Shown: piece after piece, positions 60,001-64,000 of the stretch
Layout of the letters: each line of letters opens with the position of its first letter
Position numbering within the stretch: the first letter of the stretch is position 1
NCBI RefSeq assembly: GCF_021134715.1
Contig: NC_060027.1
Coordinates: 992,001-1,056,000 of the forward strand
From: Daphnia pulex
Taxonomy: Eukaryota; Arthropoda; Branchiopoda; Diplostraca; Daphniidae
Length of the DNA stretch: 64,000 nucleotides
Reading direction: 5' to 3'
Translations under genes and position numbers: made by a program
The notes under the pieces: generated by a model
The model's database searches: none
The model's input: the letters and a program-made list of their open reading frames with translations, nothing else
What the model was told of the DNA's origin: nothing

Positions 60001-63000
60001 GTCGGTGCCAGCCAGGCAGCCCCCGTGTAAAAATCAAATAAAAATGTTACGACATTATATGACGAGATTTTCTTTTCTTTCTCTCTGCACCTTTCGCCAT
60101 CAGATGGTTTCTCCATCCATTTCACATTTTCATGTTGGGGAAAGAAGAAGAAGAAAGAAAATGTTTGAATAGAAACGAAGGAATGCGTGAGGCATTCCCG
60201 TATATGGCCGCAACCATCACACCATCGCAGCCGAGACGCGCAACTTTATCCAGGCGGCGGAACCTTGAATTGGGAAATTACACGCGCGGGAGTAGAGAGA
60301 GATGGTCGTCGCCTACACGAAGACGCCCGCAAACGATGAAAACAGGCACAAGGCTAAAGCAGAAGAAGAAGAAGAAGTGCAGAATAACATTGGGAAAATG
60401 GGAGAAACAGTTGGCAGCAGACGACAGCAGCAGAATAGCTGGGCGACAACATGTACTAGGTTATATCAGCTAAAATTAAACCAAAGCTCCGCTGTGTCTG
60501 CTCGGGCGAAAAAGAAAAATCTCATTTCACGGGACGACGCGGGAAATACAAAAAAGAATTCAAACAAATATTTAAAAAAAAACAAAAATTAACACCCAGT
60601 GAAAGTCAATCGTCTGCCCAACGGGATTCAGAAGATGATAATTATCCTGGAAAAAAAAAGTGATGGCGTGAGCACAGACGCTCGTGTTGCATAGACGACG
60701 CCGTCGGTCATGTGCGATTGGAGCGAATTCAACTGCAAACAAACGCCACGGGTCAATCAGCTTTCCCAAACGTTCGGGAAAAAAAAAACAAAAAATTGCG
60801 CGAGCGGGAAATCAATTATAAAAAAAATGAAGAAATCAAAACCAACAAACCAACCAAAAAATTTAAGTGGCTAGACACTCAACTCACGCCTTCACAGCCC
60901 GTCAGGCAGAAAACTCAAAAATACTAAAAAAGAGAAATTTTTTCGGCGTTTGGTAAAGACTATCCAACAAAATGTTTGTCCAGCATTTCTTTCCGGCTGG
61001 TCTATTCACCTGTCGTATTTCCAGTCAATTGAGAAAACAAACAGCAATATTCCTTGGACCGTCACTTTGTCTATAGTGTCTCAATTTTTCTTTTTAATTT
61101 GAATTGAATGAAAAACATTTTGTTTGCGGTGCTTGATTAGCATATGATAAAGAGAGACGTGAAAGCGCGTTCGACACACAAAAGAGAGGTATGCCAATGT
61201 TAGAGACGGTCTAGTGTACAAGAGCGTGTGTCTTTCTCTGGCCTGAGCAGCTTTCGATTTCTATTTTTGAGGGACACCTATAGAAATGAGCCAGGCAAAG
61301 AGAGAGAGAAACAAAAAGGGTGTGGGGAGCTGATCGGAGAAAATCCCACGGTCTTTTTATAGCATTGCAAAGGTAAGAGAAGAATAAAAAATAAAAGAAT
61401 TTGGTTCTAGCTTAGAGAAAATAAAAGGGGGGGGGGATATTATTATTCAACTAGGTGGTGATGGTGGTGGTACGTATCTTTTCTCTTTTCTGTGGGGGGG
61501 AGAGAGAGAGGCGCCTAGAGTGTTTTTTTACGTCAATTTTTCTTTAGTCTATAACTTTCAAACCCCCCCCCCCCCACATACACATTCCTTTTGTGTAATA
61601 TATAACTAAACACTGGGGGTAAGGTGTCGCCAACGGCGAGAATAATTTGAATTTCTTTTTCTATTCCCAAGTTATTATTAATTCGAAATTTAGGGATGGA
61701 ATTTTCTGGGCTTGTCGTCTCTTACCTGCTGTTGAGATTTCGGTCAAGTTGAGTTGTCTCCAACCGCCTTTTCAGTTTAACCAAATTCCTAACACAATCG
61801 AAAGAGACACACGGACAACTTTAGAGAAAAGATGCACACGACCACACGTTTTAAATTTTTTTAAATGAATTAAAACAAAAAACACACTTTTGGATTAAAA
61901 TTAAAGTGGATGAGAGTGGAGAGAGAACACACCTGGCACCTAGGAGCAACTGGTTGATAATGGACACACGGCGAAGCGCTCCGGGTTTTCGCCTTTCCCC
62001 CCCACCTTCTCCTTTACCACTCCTCCTCCTCCTATCCAGCAATAGACTCAACAACACACGCAACAACCAACGAACGAACGTGGAAAGAAAAAAGAAAAAA
62101 AAAACGAGCGGAGGAGAATGGCGGGCGGCGTTATTTCTTAGCCAGGAGCAACTTCTCTTTTTTCGTAACACACGAAAGAAAAAGAAAAAGAAGTGTGTGT
62201 ACACTAAGCGCCAAGCCAAAGAAAATTTTTAAAAAAATCTTTTGAAATTCCAAACATTAAACAAAAAAATTATTTTTTATAAAATTTTAACATTTTTTTT
62301 TTTTTATTATTTTGGCAGGTGACGATTTCACTGGAAAATGCGGGAAATAAATTTTTTTTTTTAATATTCCGCCCGCATTTATTTTGTCTCGCTTCATTTC
62401 CTCTTTTGCCAATTTCGTAATAGGCCAAACAAATTATATTTTTGTTTTTTAAGAAGAAAAGTTTTAACTAGAAAGCAGCTCAAAGTCGAAATGTGTTCAC
62501 CGGAATTAGTTCAGTCAGTTGTATATAGCAAGCAGCAGCCCAGCGTTTGCGTTTGCTTCATTTTCTCACGCTAGTTTGACGGTCGGGAATAATATAATAG
62601 AACGAAAAAAAAAAATTTGCGGTGAAAAGAGAACGGCCTCTACTATATACTACAGTACACAGACTATTTAGAAAAAAAGAAAAATAGGGATCGAACAAAC
62701 TGGGTCGTCGGGCTAATGAATTATCATCACCCGATGAGAAACTTTGGGGGTTGCCGAATGATTTGTTTCGTCAGAGAAGAAGAAAAAAGAAAAATTCTCC
62801 CATTTTGCGGTTAATAGTTGTCGAGGGATCGTTCATTATAGATCGGCCGTATTACGTATAGTAACTCGGCCGTTTGCCTTGACAATTGAGCGTGAGAAAC
62901 TCTCCCACCTTTTAGCCGACATTCCCCCGGCCACCAAAACTCTTACCGAAAAATAAAATTTTTGCCCATTTGTCGTTTGAAAAATAATTTCTTTTTTTAA

Positions 63001-63834
63001 GAATAAATAAGAAAAAAAAGGAAATGTATTGATCTTTTTTTCTGACACACAATAGTCTGGGCTTGTATAACGGCACATATCTCAATCAATACACACAAAA
63101 TATTGGTGGGATTACAAATGAAAAAAAATTTCTGTTTGACGGGGGGAATGTATTATTATTATTATTATATAACTTAAAGAAAAATTGGAAATTCGCTACG
63201 GATGTCTTGTGTGTGTGGATAATATAACGGGAGAGAGTTTCCTTTTTTTATTATTAAAAATTCTATGGCCGATGATGTCAACAACGATGGTCGAGCCTCG
63301 GGAAATGATTCTACTAGGAAAATCTCAAAAGAAGAAAAAAGAAGGTTCTGTGTTGCAACATTTGCGGAAGAAGGAATAATAATGAAGAATTTTTTTTCAT
63401 TTTGGCCGGGAGAAAGTGCAAATGGCCCATTCTCTCCTTTTTTATAAGATGACGAGGCTCGTCCCCGAGAGAGAGGAAAAAATGACGAAGCGAATTCTCA
63501 ACTTCACAATCATTGAGGAAAAGAAAATGTTATTTATGTACATCAAGAAAAGGGAATTAAAAATTAGTATTTTTTGGATGGGGGGGGAGAGGAGAAGGAT
63601 ATACGACGCGTTCGTTGTATCTAAAAAAAGACCCGGGTCAGTGGGCCAATTCCAAATGGCACACATGGAGGAATTATATTTATTTTTAAAATTGAAAAAT
63701 CAAATGGAAATGAATTAAAAACGAGAGAATTTTGTCCGGAGGGTTGACATGACTTTTTTGTTTCTTATATCGAAGAAGAAAATGAATTGATGTTGAACAA
63801 AAACAATGGCGTTTAACTCTAAATTAAAAAATGT
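57051..63834. other. 6.8 kb without supported coding sequence
   Basis: Low-complexity DNA with many simple repeats, for example C-runs at 61564-61577, G-runs at 61429-61437, and TTATTATTATT near 63153. 57051-57250 is probably the 5' UTR and promoter of the acidic protein gene (CRE-like ATGACGTCAT at 57041-57050 spans its ATG). On the minus strand, a donor-like CAACAG/GTAAGAG near 61735 could belong to a 5' or internal exon of another gene. A TCAGTC start-like motif at about 62511-62516 with TATATAGC downstream could be a promoter. Nothing is convincing. Confidence 0.4.
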
Positions 63835-64000
63835 CTACGAGAGATGAGATGTTGTTGGTGGTGGTGGTGGTTGTTTCTTGTCGGTGGGAACTTTTTTGTG
63901 ATGATGATTTTTCTTCTTCTTGTTGTTGTTGTTGTTGGATTTCTTATTCTTGTCGTTGGCCAGTGTCCGGCTGAGATGATCCGTTTCTTTCTTGTCGGCG
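63835..64000 (-). CDS. 3' end of an unidentified minus-strand gene (partial)
   Basis: An open frame enters from beyond the window and stops at 63835 (TAG). The 55 visible residues run DHLSRTLANDKNKK, an Asn run, a Lys run, HHHKK, PTDKK and a Pro run, ending TTSHLS. It is basic and low-complexity, like a disordered C-terminal tail. No family can be named. The frame is open across repeats in AAC, AAG and CCA codons, which supports coding moderately. Confidence 0.4.
   Translation of the reverse strand, partial: ADKKETDHLSRTLANDKNKKSNNNNNKKKKNHHHKKVPTDKKQPPPPPTTSHLS

Overview
This is an animal nuclear segment with many short introns and GT-AG splice sites. Gene content (duplicated insulin-like receptors, a mitochondrial-clan P450, HAUS6) fits an arthropod. 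I infer a cladoceran crustacean such as Daphnia, from the very compact introns and tandem insulin receptors, but no search was run. All exon models were assembled by hand from ORFs plus splice sites. Each complete model has a total length divisible by three.

Left third (about 1.2-14.9 kb): two adjacent giant palindromic mobile elements, about 6.4 kb (1222-7623) and 6.2 kb (8614-14845). Each has almost perfect inverted arms (1.8 kb and 2.35 kb), related ends, the same ordered array of short AAATAGG subrepeats, and 9-10 bp direct repeats at the insertion borders. They resemble Foldback/Mutator-like elements. I see no transposase. They carry intron-containing pieces of host genes: a P4-ATPase (flippase) and an unidentified zinc-finger gene in the first; TBL1/ebi, the CCDC22 C-terminus and a probable formin FH2 piece in the second. 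I consider this the most unusual system in the window. A 228-bp miniature element with a comparable end design lies at 16593-16820.

Middle (17.3-25 kb): ordinary genes. A mitochondrial cytochrome P450 (minus) is divergent to a TBL1-like WD40 gene (plus), which is followed by HAUS6, an augmin subunit (plus), ending convergently with the first insulin receptor.

Right (25.4-52.4 kb): a tandem duplication of about 13 kb. Each unit holds a complete insulin-like receptor tyrosine kinase on the minus strand (1587 and 1605 aa) plus about 4 kb of upstream sequence. The units are mosaics. Upstream DNA and ligand-binding exons are nearly identical, while the fibronectin and kinase exons have diverged except for short identical islands, which suggests gene conversion. 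Copy B has lost both splice sites of one tiny intron and reads through it in frame; copy A has an altered activation loop.

Far right (52.4-64 kb): a small COA1-like mitochondrial gene (plus), a gene for an acidic, repeat-rich, probably GPI-anchored surface protein (minus), about 6.8 kb with no supported coding sequence, and the 3' end of another minus-strand gene at the window edge.
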